DNA of 64,000 nucleotides from Nocardioides silvaticus (GTDB taxonomy: Bacteria; Actinomycetota; Actinomycetes; Propionibacteriales; Nocardioidaceae): positions 372,001 through 436,000 of the forward strand of contig NZ_QGDD01000001.1 in NCBI RefSeq assembly GCF_003160695.1, read 5' to 3'. This document shows positions 7,942-14,233 of this stretch, piece after piece; position 1 is the first letter of the stretch; each line of letters opens with the position of its first letter. The position numbers and the translations under genes are program-made. The notes under the pieces were generated by a model. That model did no database searches and was not told the origin of the DNA. It worked only from the letters and a program-made list of their open reading frames with translations.

Positions 7942-8211
7942 CGCCGACGAACACTAGCGGTGATCCATCATCGGAGGACTGGTCAGTCCGCCCGGCCCCG
8001 GACCGACGACACGGCACCGCTGAACCGCATGCCGCGCCAGCGAGGGCACCGATTCGCGCCGTCGGGCAGAACTTGGCGCACGACGAAGGAGTGGGGGCGC
8101 GATGTCGCCTAGCCTCGGTCCGACCCTCGTGTCGGCGACCTGCCCTGCTGGCGACGCACGACCAGCCCCACGGAGTGACTCTCCCGGATTTCTTCGGATC
8201 GCCGTTGGGGC
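7942..8211. other. Non-coding gap upstream of the XRE gene
   Basis: Together with motif copy A this forms a 324-bp gap between the divergent XRE gene and the small gene at 8266. I see no convincing coding frame. It holds the presumptive promoter of the XRE gene, including CACTAGCG at 7952-7959. No DnaA-like box or tRNA-like structure was recognised. Confidence 0.4.
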
Positions 8212-8249
8212 TGATCGCTTACCAATCCCCCGCGCACGTAGGGGACCAG
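8212..8249 (+). promoter_or_regulatory. Bipartite element motif, copy A
   Basis: TGATCGC (8212-8218), exactly 20 bp, then TAGGGGACCAG (8239-8249). The ATG of the following gene is at 8266, so if the right half is a -10 region the leader is only about 15 nt and just contains the GAGGTGG ribosome binding site. This tight fit supports a promoter reading. Confidence 0.7.
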
Positions 8250-8265
8250 AAAGCGAGGTGGACCC

Positions 8266-8610
8266 ATGAACACTTCCCCGGCCGAGAACCCGGTCCCCGG
8301 CGTCGTCACCTTCACCGCCCGCGGCAACGCCGCCCTCGACCAGTTGGCCGACGCCCTGGTGGCCGCGTGCGATGGCTCTCCTGCGAGCATCGCCGACCTC
8401 CTCGGGCGGGTCCTGGAAGCCGACATTGAGGACCTGGCCGAGACTCTCGGTGAGGTGGCCCAGCCGGACACCCACCTATCTGGTCGCGCCGTCGGCGAGG
8501 TCGGCCCGGCTGTGGAGGGCCCTGACGAGGCCGCCCGTCGCCGGCTGGGGGCGCGCATGCCGGGCGCTGCTGGGGCACCGCAGACACGCACCATCGACGT
8601 CGGCCGGTGA
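8266..8610 (+). CDS. Hypothetical protein of the mobile element
   Basis: A protein of 114 residues of unknown function. The first half is acidic and helical (LDQLADALVAACDGSPASIADLLGRVLEADIEDLAETLGEVA), the second half is polar and proline/glycine-rich. No signal peptide, membrane helix or known motif is visible. The start ATG 8266 follows a clear GAGGTGG ribosome binding site and promoter motif copy A. It stands alone before the inverted repeat at 8623-8665 that precedes the AAA ATPase gene. Codon use and G+C match the surrounding element genes, so I take it as a real gene. Confidence 0.65.
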   Translation: MNTSPAENPVPGVVTFTARGNAALDQLADALVAACDGSPASIADLLGRVLEADIEDLAETLGEVAQPDTHLSGRAVGEVGPAVEGPDEAARRRLGARMPGAAGAPQTRTIDVGR

Positions 8611-8622
8611 TCCCCCGCGCCG

Positions 8623-8665
8623 CATACACTTCGTTACACAAGGCCGATGTGTAACAGAATGTATG
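8623..8665. promoter_or_regulatory. Imperfect 18-bp inverted repeat (operator candidate) before the AAA ATPase gene
   Basis: The arms are 8623-8640 and 8648-8665 with a 7-nt loop. Outer blocks CATACA/TGTATG and inner blocks GTTACACA/TGTGTAAC pair perfectly; the four positions between them mostly do not. The right arm ends just before the GGGAGA ribosome binding site of the ATPase gene, so a protein bound here, or an RNA hairpin formed here, would block expression. It fits an autoregulatory operator; the binding protein is unknown. Confidence 0.6.
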
Positions 8666-8676
8666 GGAGACCGCTG

Positions 8677-9951
8677 ATGCTGCCCAACCCCTACGCCCCG
8701 GGCGAGCTCCCGCGTGTGTTGGCCGGCCGCGAGCAGCAGCAGGACCGGATCCGAGGCTACCTGAGCCGGATAGGCACCTACGGCGAGATGGGCGGCCCCC
8801 TGCTGGTGTTCCAGGGCCCGCGTGGCGTGGGGAAGACGTCGCTGCTGCGCGAGGCACAGCGTGACGCCGAGGAGCACGGCTTCATCACCGCGTGGGTGGC
8901 CTGCCGCCGCAACGCACCCTTCCTCCCCGACCTGGTCAGCCGGGTCGGGAAGGCGATCGATACCGCGGACATCCTGCCCCGGGCTGAGAAGAGCTCCTGG
9001 AAGCTCCGCCTGGAGAGCATCGGCCTGGAGTTCGGGCTGCCGAGCGGAGTGAAGTTGAGTGCGACCGCGGCCGCCGACCATTCCGGGGCGGACGCGCATC
9101 CCCGCGGGGCGCAGATCTCGGCGATGGAGGACCTGCTGCACGAGACCAGTTCCCAGGTCCGCGCACGTGGTGGCGCTGGCCTCGTGGTCTTCGTCGACGA
9201 GATGCACGCGGCCGCCCGTGATGACCTCGCGGTCCTGCTCAATGCGATGCAGAACCTGGCTGGGCGGCGCGAGGACAACCCACTGGCCATCATCGGCGCG
9301 GGCCTGCCCTCGACTCCGGGAGTCCTGGTCAACGCAGCCACCTTCGGGGAGCGCAGCACCTTCCTCACCTTGCCCCGACTCGAGCCGTCCGCCGCGGCCG
9401 CCGCGGTGGCCGGGCCGGCCGGCGAGCTGGGCGTGACCTGGACACCCGCCGGGCTGCAGGCGATCGCGGCCGAGGCCCAGGGGTTCCCGTATCTGCTGCA
9501 GGTCCTCGCCCACGCGACGTGGGAGGTGGCCAAGCCTTCGGGAACTGGTGACCTGCTCGACGTCGGCGAAGTCCAGGCCGGCCTGCCACTGGCCGACGAC
9601 CAGCTGACCTCCATGTACGCCGCCCGGTGGGCGGCCGCGACCGACCTGGAGCGGCAGATCATGGCCGTGATGGCGCAGGTCGGCACGCCCACGGTGACGA
9701 GGGCTGAGATCGCCGAGCAGCTCGGCCGATCCACGCAGGCCCTGGGCGTTCCCCGCGAACGGCTGATCGACAAGGGGATCATCGAGCCCGCCGGCCGCGG
9801 CGAGGTGCGATTCACGATGCCCGGCTTCGACCGCTACATCCGGGAGACCCTGGCCGGCGCACCCGCGGACCCCGACCAGCTGACTACCGGGCGCCGACGG
9901 CGTGAACTGCCGCCGGCCTCCGATCCCGGCCGCGGCACCACTCGCCGCTAA
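8677..9951 (+). CDS. AAA-family ATPase with C-terminal winged helix
   Basis: A protein of 424 residues. The ATPase core has Walker A GPRGVGKTS (about 51-59), Walker B LVVFVDEMH (about 171-179), and a sensor-type segment LAIIGAGLPSTPG (about 204-216). The C-terminal part (about 320-395) looks like a winged helix: LERQIMAVMAQVGTPTVTRAEIAEQLGRSTQALG...LIDKGIIEP. The AAA-plus-winged-helix order is that of Orc1/Cdc6-like and related ATPases, so a role in DNA binding, replication or transfer of the element is possible but not shown. ATG 8677 is preferred over an upstream ATG at 8647 because GGGAGA lies six bases before it and the upstream codons fall in the inverted repeat. Its stop overlaps the stop of a convergent gene. 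Confidence 0.8.
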   Translation: MLPNPYAPGELPRVLAGREQQQDRIRGYLSRIGTYGEMGGPLLVFQGPRGVGKTSLLREAQRDAEEHGFITAWVACRRNAPFLPDLVSRVGKAIDTADILPRAEKSSWKLRLESIGLEFGLPSGVKLSATAAADHSGADAHPRGAQISAMEDLLHETSSQVRARGGAGLVVFVDEMHAAARDDLAVLLNAMQNLAGRREDNPLAIIGAGLPSTPGVLVNAATFGERSTFLTLPRLEPSAAAAAVAGPAGELGVTWTPAGLQAIAAEAQGFPYLLQVLAHATWEVAKPSGTGDLLDVGEVQAGLPLADDQLTSMYAARWAAATDLERQIMAVMAQVGTPTVTRAEIAEQLGRSTQALGVPRERLIDKGIIEPAGRGEVRFTMPGFDRYIRETLAGAPADPDQLTTGRRRRELPPASDPGRGTTRR

Positions 9952-10220
9952 AGCTGCCGGCGCGCCTGCCGCCGCAGGACGGCCTCAAGGTCGGCAACGC
10001 CCTCGCCCAGCGGCATCGAGGGCGCGACGTCCGCGAGGTCGTCGAGCAGCTCGTCAACGTCGACGTTCTCCAGCTGCGGTGCGCTGTAGGCGTTCCACTC
10101 CCCCACCGCGGCTGCGAGCCGACGGTAGGCCTCGACGTCGGCCGGAGCGTTGAACCAGGCGGCGCTGCCATGGCCACGCGTCGCGCGATCAACGCCGTCT
10201 GGTCGTCCATGGCCGATCAT
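9948..10220 (-). CDS. Small acidic hypothetical protein, possibly frameshifted near its N-terminus
   Basis: The frame ending at 9948 encodes a convincing body (AWFNAPADVEAYRRLAAAVGE... then an acidic ENVDVDELLDDLADV segment and a basic end). Two starts compete. ATG 10220 is in frame but touches the GGGAG ribosome binding site. ATG 10210 has correct spacing from GGGAG and gives a protein-like opening (MDDQTALIARRVAM) but is out of frame with the body, which would require a one-base shift near 10165. So the gene may carry a frameshift or a sequencing error, or may really start at 10220. Its stop TAG overlaps the stop TAA of the convergent AAA ATPase gene by two bases. Function unknown. Confidence 0.5.
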   Translation of the reverse strand: MIGHGRPDGVDRATRGHGSAAWFNAPADVEAYRRLAAAVGEWNAYSAPQLENVDVDELLDDLADVAPSMPLGEGVADLEAVLRRQARRQL

Positions 10221-10255
10221 CTCCCGCCCGGAACCGAATGAGGGAACCCCGGCGG

Positions 10256-10264
10256 ATATCCACA
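10256..10264 (+). promoter_or_regulatory. DnaA-box-like sequence ATATCCACA
   Basis: Lies in the 123-bp divergent gap between the minus-strand gene ending at 9948 and the gene starting at 10344. One mismatch to TTATCCACA. It belongs to the set of TATCCACA sites in promoter gaps of the element. Confidence 0.45.
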
Positions 10265-10343
10265 GCCCGCAGGCAGCGTCCGCGCGTACGCCGCCGAGAT
10301 CCGCGAGACTCAACGCAACGAGACGGCAGGAAGGGGCGCCCTG

Positions 10344-10751
10344 GTGGACGACAACGACGAGCTCGAGGCGAGCGGGCACGCGACGGCGGCCCGTGAACAC
10401 GTCTACGGCTTCAACCGCGCCACGATGTGGGAGCGTCACCAGATCCCGGCCGAGACCTCGGATGAGCTCGCGGAGTTCGCCGACCTCGCGGCCGCGCTCC
10501 CCCAGGCGTTCTCGCAGCTGTCGAGCACTCTCGAGCGGGCACTGGCCGACCAGGTGCTCAGCATGGATGCGATGACCGACGAGTCCGACCCCGCCATGGC
10601 GATCGGCGTCGCGCGGCTCCACCTGGAGGAGGCCCGCGGCCTGGCGGTCGACCTCCACAAGCACCTCAACGCCGCCCGCAACGCCACCGCGCACATAGTC
10701 AGCCAAGGCGTCGACGACGGGCAGGAGTCGATGCCCTGGGACCAGCCCTGA
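10344..10751 (+). CDS. Hypothetical helical protein of the mobile element
   Basis: A protein of 135 residues starting at GTG 10344, seven bases after a GGAAGGGG ribosome binding site. It is largely helical and acidic (DELAEFADLAAALPQAFSQLSSTLERALADQVLSMD), with a second helix (VARLHLEEARGLAVDLHKHLNAARNATAHI). There is no signal peptide or known motif. The gene has no copy of the bipartite motif before it but does have the ATATCCACA box at 10256. The amphipathic helices suggest a coiled-coil or partner-binding role, similar in style to the protein at 11014-11727. I do not recognise the family. Confidence 0.6.
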   Translation: MDDNDELEASGHATAAREHVYGFNRATMWERHQIPAETSDELAEFADLAAALPQAFSQLSSTLERALADQVLSMDAMTDESDPAMAIGVARLHLEEARGLAVDLHKHLNAARNATAHIVSQGVDDGQESMPWDQP

Positions 10752-10780
10752 CTGTTCGCGGCGAGATTTCTCGCGCTCGG

Positions 10781-10818
10781 TGATCGCCCGCGCGGGGCGA
10801 CCTTCCTTTGGTGACTGA
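10781..10818 (+). promoter_or_regulatory. Bipartite element motif, copy B
   Basis: TGATCGC (10781-10787), 20 bp, then TTGGTGACTGA (10808-10818). The left half is in the extended form CGGTGATCGCCCG shared with copy C. It precedes a run of genes from 10850 to 13666 that includes the tandem DnaA-IV protein and the nuclease. The right half deviates from consensus at three positions. Confidence 0.65.
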
Positions 10819-10849
10819 GAGATGACCCCGGTCAACCAAGGAGCTGCCC

Positions 10850-11017
10850 GTGAGCACGCCCACCGAATCCCCTGCCGGCGCACCCGACCGTGACCCGGTT
10901 CAGGAGGCCCGCGAACACCTCGAGCAGGCGCTGGCCGCACTCGACCGTCTCCGCGACGTCCTGCCCGCATCGAGCAGAACGCCCCCACCCAAAGCGGGAG
11001 GCGGTGAGTCTGCATGA
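10850..11017 (+). CDS. Small hypothetical protein (55 aa)
   Basis: A short frame from GTG 10850 to TGA 11017. AAGGAG lies six bases before the start, and the end overlaps the next gene in an ATGA, so it is very likely translated. The sequence has an acidic amphipathic helix (VQEAREHLEQALAALDRLRDVL) between a proline/threonine-rich head and a glycine/lysine-rich tail. The helix pattern resembles the start of the larger helical protein encoded immediately downstream, so the two may interact. No function is known. Confidence 0.6.
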   Translation: MSTPTESPAGAPDRDPVQEAREHLEQALAALDRLRDVLPASSRTPPPKAGGGESA

Positions 11018-11727
11018 GGACCGACACCGCGCTGCAGGCCGCCGACGCCGTCTTCATGGCCGAGCAGGCCGTGGGACGTGCCCGCCGGGTCGTCGACGAG
11101 CTGCACACCACGATCAACTCCGCGCTCCGAGTGCTCGATGACGCCGAGCTCGACTCGGCCAAGGCCCGGCTCAGCGACCGCGGTGACTACTACCTCGAGG
11201 CCGCCGGCGAGCACCTGAGCCGCCTGCAGCGGCGCTGCAGCGACAACGCCGAGCTCGCCGACGAGCTCACCGGCCACTTGGAGCGGGCATCCCAGGCGAT
11301 CGCGGACGCCCATGACCTCCTCCAGGACGCAGACACCTCCGATCCCGAGAGCGCCAGTGAGGTCGCGCAGCTCAAGCCGCGCCTCGCCGTGGTGGGCGAG
11401 ATGATCGACCTGGCCAAGCCGATGGCGCGCCTGACCGCCCATCACGTCGACAGCGCGCAGCTGGCGGCACAGCAGGTGACTCCGCCGTCGCTGCTGGAGC
11501 CGGTCACTCTCGAGCGAAGCATCGCCACCGCCGGCAAGGAGCTCGGCCGCGCCGACGAGGACGTGCGCCTGCTCGAGAACGTCGTCGACCACGCCGCGGC
11601 CAACGCCCGGCAGTCGGCCGGGATCGCCAGCGACATCACCGACAACGCCCGCCGGCGGATGGCCGAACAGGGACGGGGCCAGATGCCCCGCCAGGCGTCG
11701 CCAGTCGTCGGGTCCCCGGCACGGTAG
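11014..11727 (+). CDS. Hypothetical coiled-coil-rich protein
   Basis: A protein of 237 residues that is almost entirely helical, with heptad-like patterns through residues about 5-165 (AADAVFMAEQAVGRARRVVDELHTTINSALRVLDDAELD and further) and a shorter helical block at about 170-215. The last 20 residues are basic and disordered. No signal peptide, membrane helix or enzymatic motif is visible. It overlaps the upstream 55-aa gene by 4 bp and ends 14 bp before the DnaA-IV gene, so it belongs to the operon under motif copy B. The family is not recognised; a structural or scaffold role is the most that can be inferred. Confidence 0.65.
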   Translation: MRTDTALQAADAVFMAEQAVGRARRVVDELHTTINSALRVLDDAELDSAKARLSDRGDYYLEAAGEHLSRLQRRCSDNAELADELTGHLERASQAIADAHDLLQDADTSDPESASEVAQLKPRLAVVGEMIDLAKPMARLTAHHVDSAQLAAQQVTPPSLLEPVTLERSIATAGKELGRADEDVRLLENVVDHAAANARQSAGIASDITDNARRRMAEQGRGQMPRQASPVVGSPAR

Positions 11728-11741
11728 GCGGGAGGACGGTC

Positions 11742-12680
11742 ATGGACCTCGATCAGGGCGGCCGCCAGCTGGCTGGCCTCATCCTCGATGCCGCCGGCCG
11801 CGGGCAGCATGACCAGGTCGCCGACCTGGTCGCGCCGCTGGACGCCGACCAGCTCCGGTCACTCGTGGCCGTCCTCGCTGTCCAGGTCGACCAGACCCTG
11901 CCGGCGGCACCGGCAACCGGCCCGGCAGCGGTGTGCGAGCTGGCCATCAACGCCGCGGCGCCGATGTTCGGCACCACCCCGGAGGCGATCCTGAGCGCCG
12001 AGCGCAGCCGCCCGGTCAGCGACGCCCGCGCCGTGGCCATGACCGCCGCCCGCGAGGTCGGACTGTCCCTGCCGGCGATCGCCGAGCACTTCAACAAGGA
12101 CCACGGCTCGGTGATCCACGCCGTACGCCGCGCCGCCGAACGCCCCCGTCTGGCCGACGCCGCGGCCCGGGTCACCGAGCACGTCAACGACCGCTACACC
12201 GCCCAACTCCCCCGCCCCGAGGCCACCGTCGTCAGCCTCCACCAGGACCAGCCCGCGTCGACCTTCGAGCCCGATGGCCCGGTCGAGCACGCCGTCGTCG
12301 CGGCCGCCGAGGCCTTCGGCACCACACCCGAGGTCCTCTTGGGCGCCGACCGGACCCGGACGGCCGCCGACGCCCGAGCGGTGGCCATGACCGCGGCCCG
12401 CATCCACGGGCACAGCCTGCCGACGATCGCGCGGCACTTCGAACGCGACCACACGACCGTGCTCCACGCCACCCGGCAGATCGAGAAGACCCCGCCGCTG
12501 CGCGACCTGGCCGCGAAGATCGCAGCCGAGCTCCCCGAGGAGCCGGCCGCTGCCAGCACCCGCTCGGCCGACGTCGACGAGCAGATCACCGCGGCCGGCC
12601 ACCGCTCCCCCGGCGCCCGGGCCCAGGCGCGCGCGGTCCCCGTCTCCGGCGAGCGTCCGCAGCTGAGGGTCGCCCGGTGA
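11742..12680 (+). CDS. Tandem DnaA domain IV-like DNA-binding protein without AAA+ domain
   Basis: A protein of 312 residues with two copies of a module that looks like DnaA domain IV. Copy 1 (about 64-135) reads FGTTPEAILSAERSR...DARAVAMTAAREVGLSLPAIAEHF...KDHGSVIHAVRR. Copy 2 (about 180-250) reads FGTTPEVLLGADRTR...SLPTIARHFERDHTTVLHATRQI. The DHTTVLHA signature in copy 2 is the DnaA-box-binding motif of DnaA; copy 1 has DHGSVIHA. There is no Walker A or AAA+ domain, so it cannot act as an initiator by itself. Two box-binding modules suggest a regulator or competitor at DnaA-like boxes, several of which lie in this element. It is in the operon after motif copy B and overlaps the nuclease gene by 3 bp. 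Confidence 0.85.
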   Translation: MDLDQGGRQLAGLILDAAGRGQHDQVADLVAPLDADQLRSLVAVLAVQVDQTLPAAPATGPAAVCELAINAAAPMFGTTPEAILSAERSRPVSDARAVAMTAAREVGLSLPAIAEHFNKDHGSVIHAVRRAAERPRLADAAARVTEHVNDRYTAQLPRPEATVVSLHQDQPASTFEPDGPVEHAVVAAAEAFGTTPEVLLGADRTRTAADARAVAMTAARIHGHSLPTIARHFERDHTTVLHATRQIEKTPPLRDLAAKIAAELPEEPAAASTRSADVDEQITAAGHRSPGARAQARAVPVSGERPQLRVAR

Positions 12681-13201
12681 AGGCCCTCCTCGGCCTGGCC
12701 GCCGCTGCCATCGCCGCGCTCACCGCCGGCGGCATCACCGCAGCCCGCCCCGGCACCCCCACGGGCGCCGACCCATCGGAGGGCACGGCCACCCAAGTGC
12801 GGGTGACGGCCGTCGTCGACGGAGACACCCTCCGCGTCGAGGACCTGGGCGGCCGCCCGCTCGGCCGAGTCCGACTGCTCGGCATCGACGCCCCCGAAGT
12901 CGCCCACCCGCCGACGCCCGCCGAGTGCTACGCCGACCAGTCAACCGACCTGCTCGAGGACCTCGCGCCGGTCGGCAGCACCGTCCAGCTCGTCACCGAC
13001 AGCGGACAGCCCGGCCGCGACCGATACGACCGGTTGCTGCGCTACGTCGACCACGACGACGTCGACGTAGCGCACGAGCTCCTGGCCCGCGGCGCCGCAC
13101 GCCGCTACGAGGCAGGCCAGGACCTCGCCCGGGAAGACTCCTACGTCGCGGCCGCCGACGATGCCCAGGAGGCCGCCAGTGGCCTGTGGGGCACCTGCTG
13201 A
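12677..13201 (+). CDS. Secreted or membrane-anchored staphylococcal-nuclease-like protein
   Basis: A protein of 174 residues: an N-terminal hydrophobic signal (LLGLAAAAIAALTAGGI), then an SNase domain with VVDGDTLRV, RVRLLGIDAPEV (Arg and Asp of the active site), and RDRYDRLLRYV with the second catalytic arginine. The ending GLWGTC is typical of bacterial thermonuclease-like proteins. It should cleave DNA or RNA outside the membrane. GTG 12677 overlaps the stop of the DnaA-IV gene (GTGA), so it is translationally coupled to it. The signal lacks an obvious cleavage site, so it may remain anchored. Encoding it beside a pilus locus may matter for handling extracellular DNA, but that is inference. 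Confidence 0.85.
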   Translation: MKALLGLAAAAIAALTAGGITAARPGTPTGADPSEGTATQVRVTAVVDGDTLRVEDLGGRPLGRVRLLGIDAPEVAHPPTPAECYADQSTDLLEDLAPVGSTVQLVTDSGQPGRDRYDRLLRYVDHDDVDVAHELLARGAARRYEAGQDLAREDSYVAAADDAQEAASGLWGTC

Positions 13202-13216
13202 GGGAGAGGGCCGCCC

Positions 13217-13666
13217 ATGGACGAGCAGCTGATGACGGCCGCCAAGACACTGGCCCGCTGGTGCTACGGCCGCGGCGTCGACGAGCGGATCCTCACCTGC
13301 GGTGACCAGTTGCTCAGGAAGGCCGTCGACCAGGCGATCGGCCGGCCTCCGCCGGCGCACCTCGAGCACGCGCTGTGGCAACAGACCGCCACGCTGCTGC
13401 GCCAGCGGCGCGACTGGGACCGCGACCACCAGGTCACTCCCCCGCCGGCCGCGGCATGCCTTCCCTGCGCCGTGGCGGTCGAGCAGTGCCCCACCCACGC
13501 CGGTCGACGCTGTCGCGCCTGCGGTGGCCAGCTGCACAGCATCGTCGTCGACGAGGGCTACGACACCCATCCGTGCTGCGACCGCCCGAGCTCCACCGGT
13601 TCCCCCACCGTCCTCGAGCACACGGCGCAGCTGCTGGGCGCCACGCTGCTGGCCCAGCCCGCCTGA
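13217..13666 (+). CDS. Hypothetical protein with cysteine-rich C-terminal half
   Basis: A protein of 149 residues. The first 75 residues are helical (ARWCYGRGVDERILTCGDQLLRKAVDQAIG). The second half carries many cysteines: CLPC, then C..H, then CRACGG, then CC, which could bind one or two zinc ions. It follows the nuclease gene by 15 bp with a GGGAGAGGG ribosome binding site and is the last gene before motif copy C, so it probably ends the operon. No enzymatic motif is visible and the family is not recognised. Confidence 0.6.
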   Translation: MDEQLMTAAKTLARWCYGRGVDERILTCGDQLLRKAVDQAIGRPPPAHLEHALWQQTATLLRQRRDWDRDHQVTPPPAAACLPCAVAVEQCPTHAGRRCRACGGQLHSIVVDEGYDTHPCCDRPSSTGSPTVLEHTAQLLGATLLAQPA

Positions 13667-13705
13667 ACCCGGGGCAACACGCCTTCCAAGGAGTTCGGCC
13701 GGCGG

Positions 13706-13743
13706 TGATCGCCCGGGCCCTCGCCCCGCACATAGGTGACCAG
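13706..13743 (+). promoter_or_regulatory. Bipartite element motif, copy C
   Basis: TGATCGC (13706-13712), 20 bp, then TAGGTGACCAG (13733-13743), the full consensus in both halves. In this copy the two halves are clearly direct repeats, GGTGATCG (13704-13711) and GGTGACCA (13735-13742), 31 bp apart, close to three turns of the DNA helix. The downstream small gene starts at 13792. Confidence 0.75.
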
Positions 13744-13791
13744 GAGGACCGGCGCAGCCGGTGCCGGTCCACGGGATCCATGGGAGTTCAC

Positions 13792-14022
13792 ATGAGTGAC
13801 GCCGCTCGCGAGGAAGCCGCGCTCGAGGAAGAGGCACGACAGCGCGCCGAGGAGATCAGGGCCAGCGAGGAGGCAGCCGCCCAGGCCGCGGCCGCCGACA
13901 CCGGCCCCTCCCCCGACGCCGAGATCGCGCAGGTTCACCGGTCCGGCCGCCAGCACGACCACACCGACACCGCCGCCTACCAGCGGCCCCAGCTTGGCCG
14001 CCGCCGCGGCCCGCGCCGCTAG
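13792..14022 (+). CDS. Small highly charged hypothetical protein
   Basis: A protein of 76 residues starting at ATG 13792, preceded by GGGAG at five bases. The N-terminal half is a glutamate/alanine/arginine-rich helix (AAREEAALEEEARQRAEEIRASEEAAAQAAAA), the C-terminal part is polar and ends in RRRGPRR. It is probably a solitary alpha helix with a disordered basic tail. It follows motif copy C and lies 9 bp before the small gene with an internal amber codon. A longer frame upstream (from 13375) is a shadow of the preceding gene. Function unknown. Confidence 0.55.
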   Translation: MSDAAREEAALEEEARQRAEEIRASEEAAAQAAAADTGPSPDAEIAQVHRSGRQHDHTDTAAYQRPQLGRRRGPRR

Positions 14023-14031
14023 GAGGCTGCG

Positions 14032-14193
14032 ATGGCTACCGCACTCGCACCGACCACCGGGCCTTCGACCGTCCGCTGGGTCGACTGCTAGCACAAGCTG
14101 GGTTCGCTGCCGTGCATGAACCACAAGCCGCACGAGGGCGACGGCCGCGGCTGCGTGCATCACTCCACGTCCGGCTTCGCCGACGACGAGTAG
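14032..14193 (+). pseudogene. Small Cys/His-rich protein interrupted by an in-frame TAG
   Basis: The frame from ATG 14032, with AGGAGG nine bases upstream, encodes 19 residues ending WVDC, then TAG at 14089-14091. It then continues in the same frame as HKLGSLPCMNHKPHEGDGRG and CVHHSTSGFADDE to TAG 14191-14193. Both sides look like one protein: a C-x-H...C...H...C-x-H pattern that could bind zinc. The simplest reading is a single-base nonsense mutation in a small zinc-binding protein; readthrough is possible but there is no evidence for it. It follows the gene at 13792 by nine bases in the unit downstream of motif copy C. Confidence 0.6.
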
Positions 14194-14233
14194 CCCACTG
14201 CTCGGCCGCCGCGAGACCCGCCCGCGAACAGCC

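Noticed and set aside
8605..8643. A seventh copy of the bipartite motif before the AAA ATPase gene (GGTGATCCCCCG at 8605)
   Set aside because: The left half is similar, but 20 bp further the sequence is TTACACAAG and no TAGGTGACC-like block is found at the right distance.
14089..14091. Recoding of TAG as an amino acid such as pyrrolysine
   Set aside because: No sign of pyrrolysine genes, and TAG is used as an ordinary stop in neighbouring genes; a nonsense mutation is simpler.
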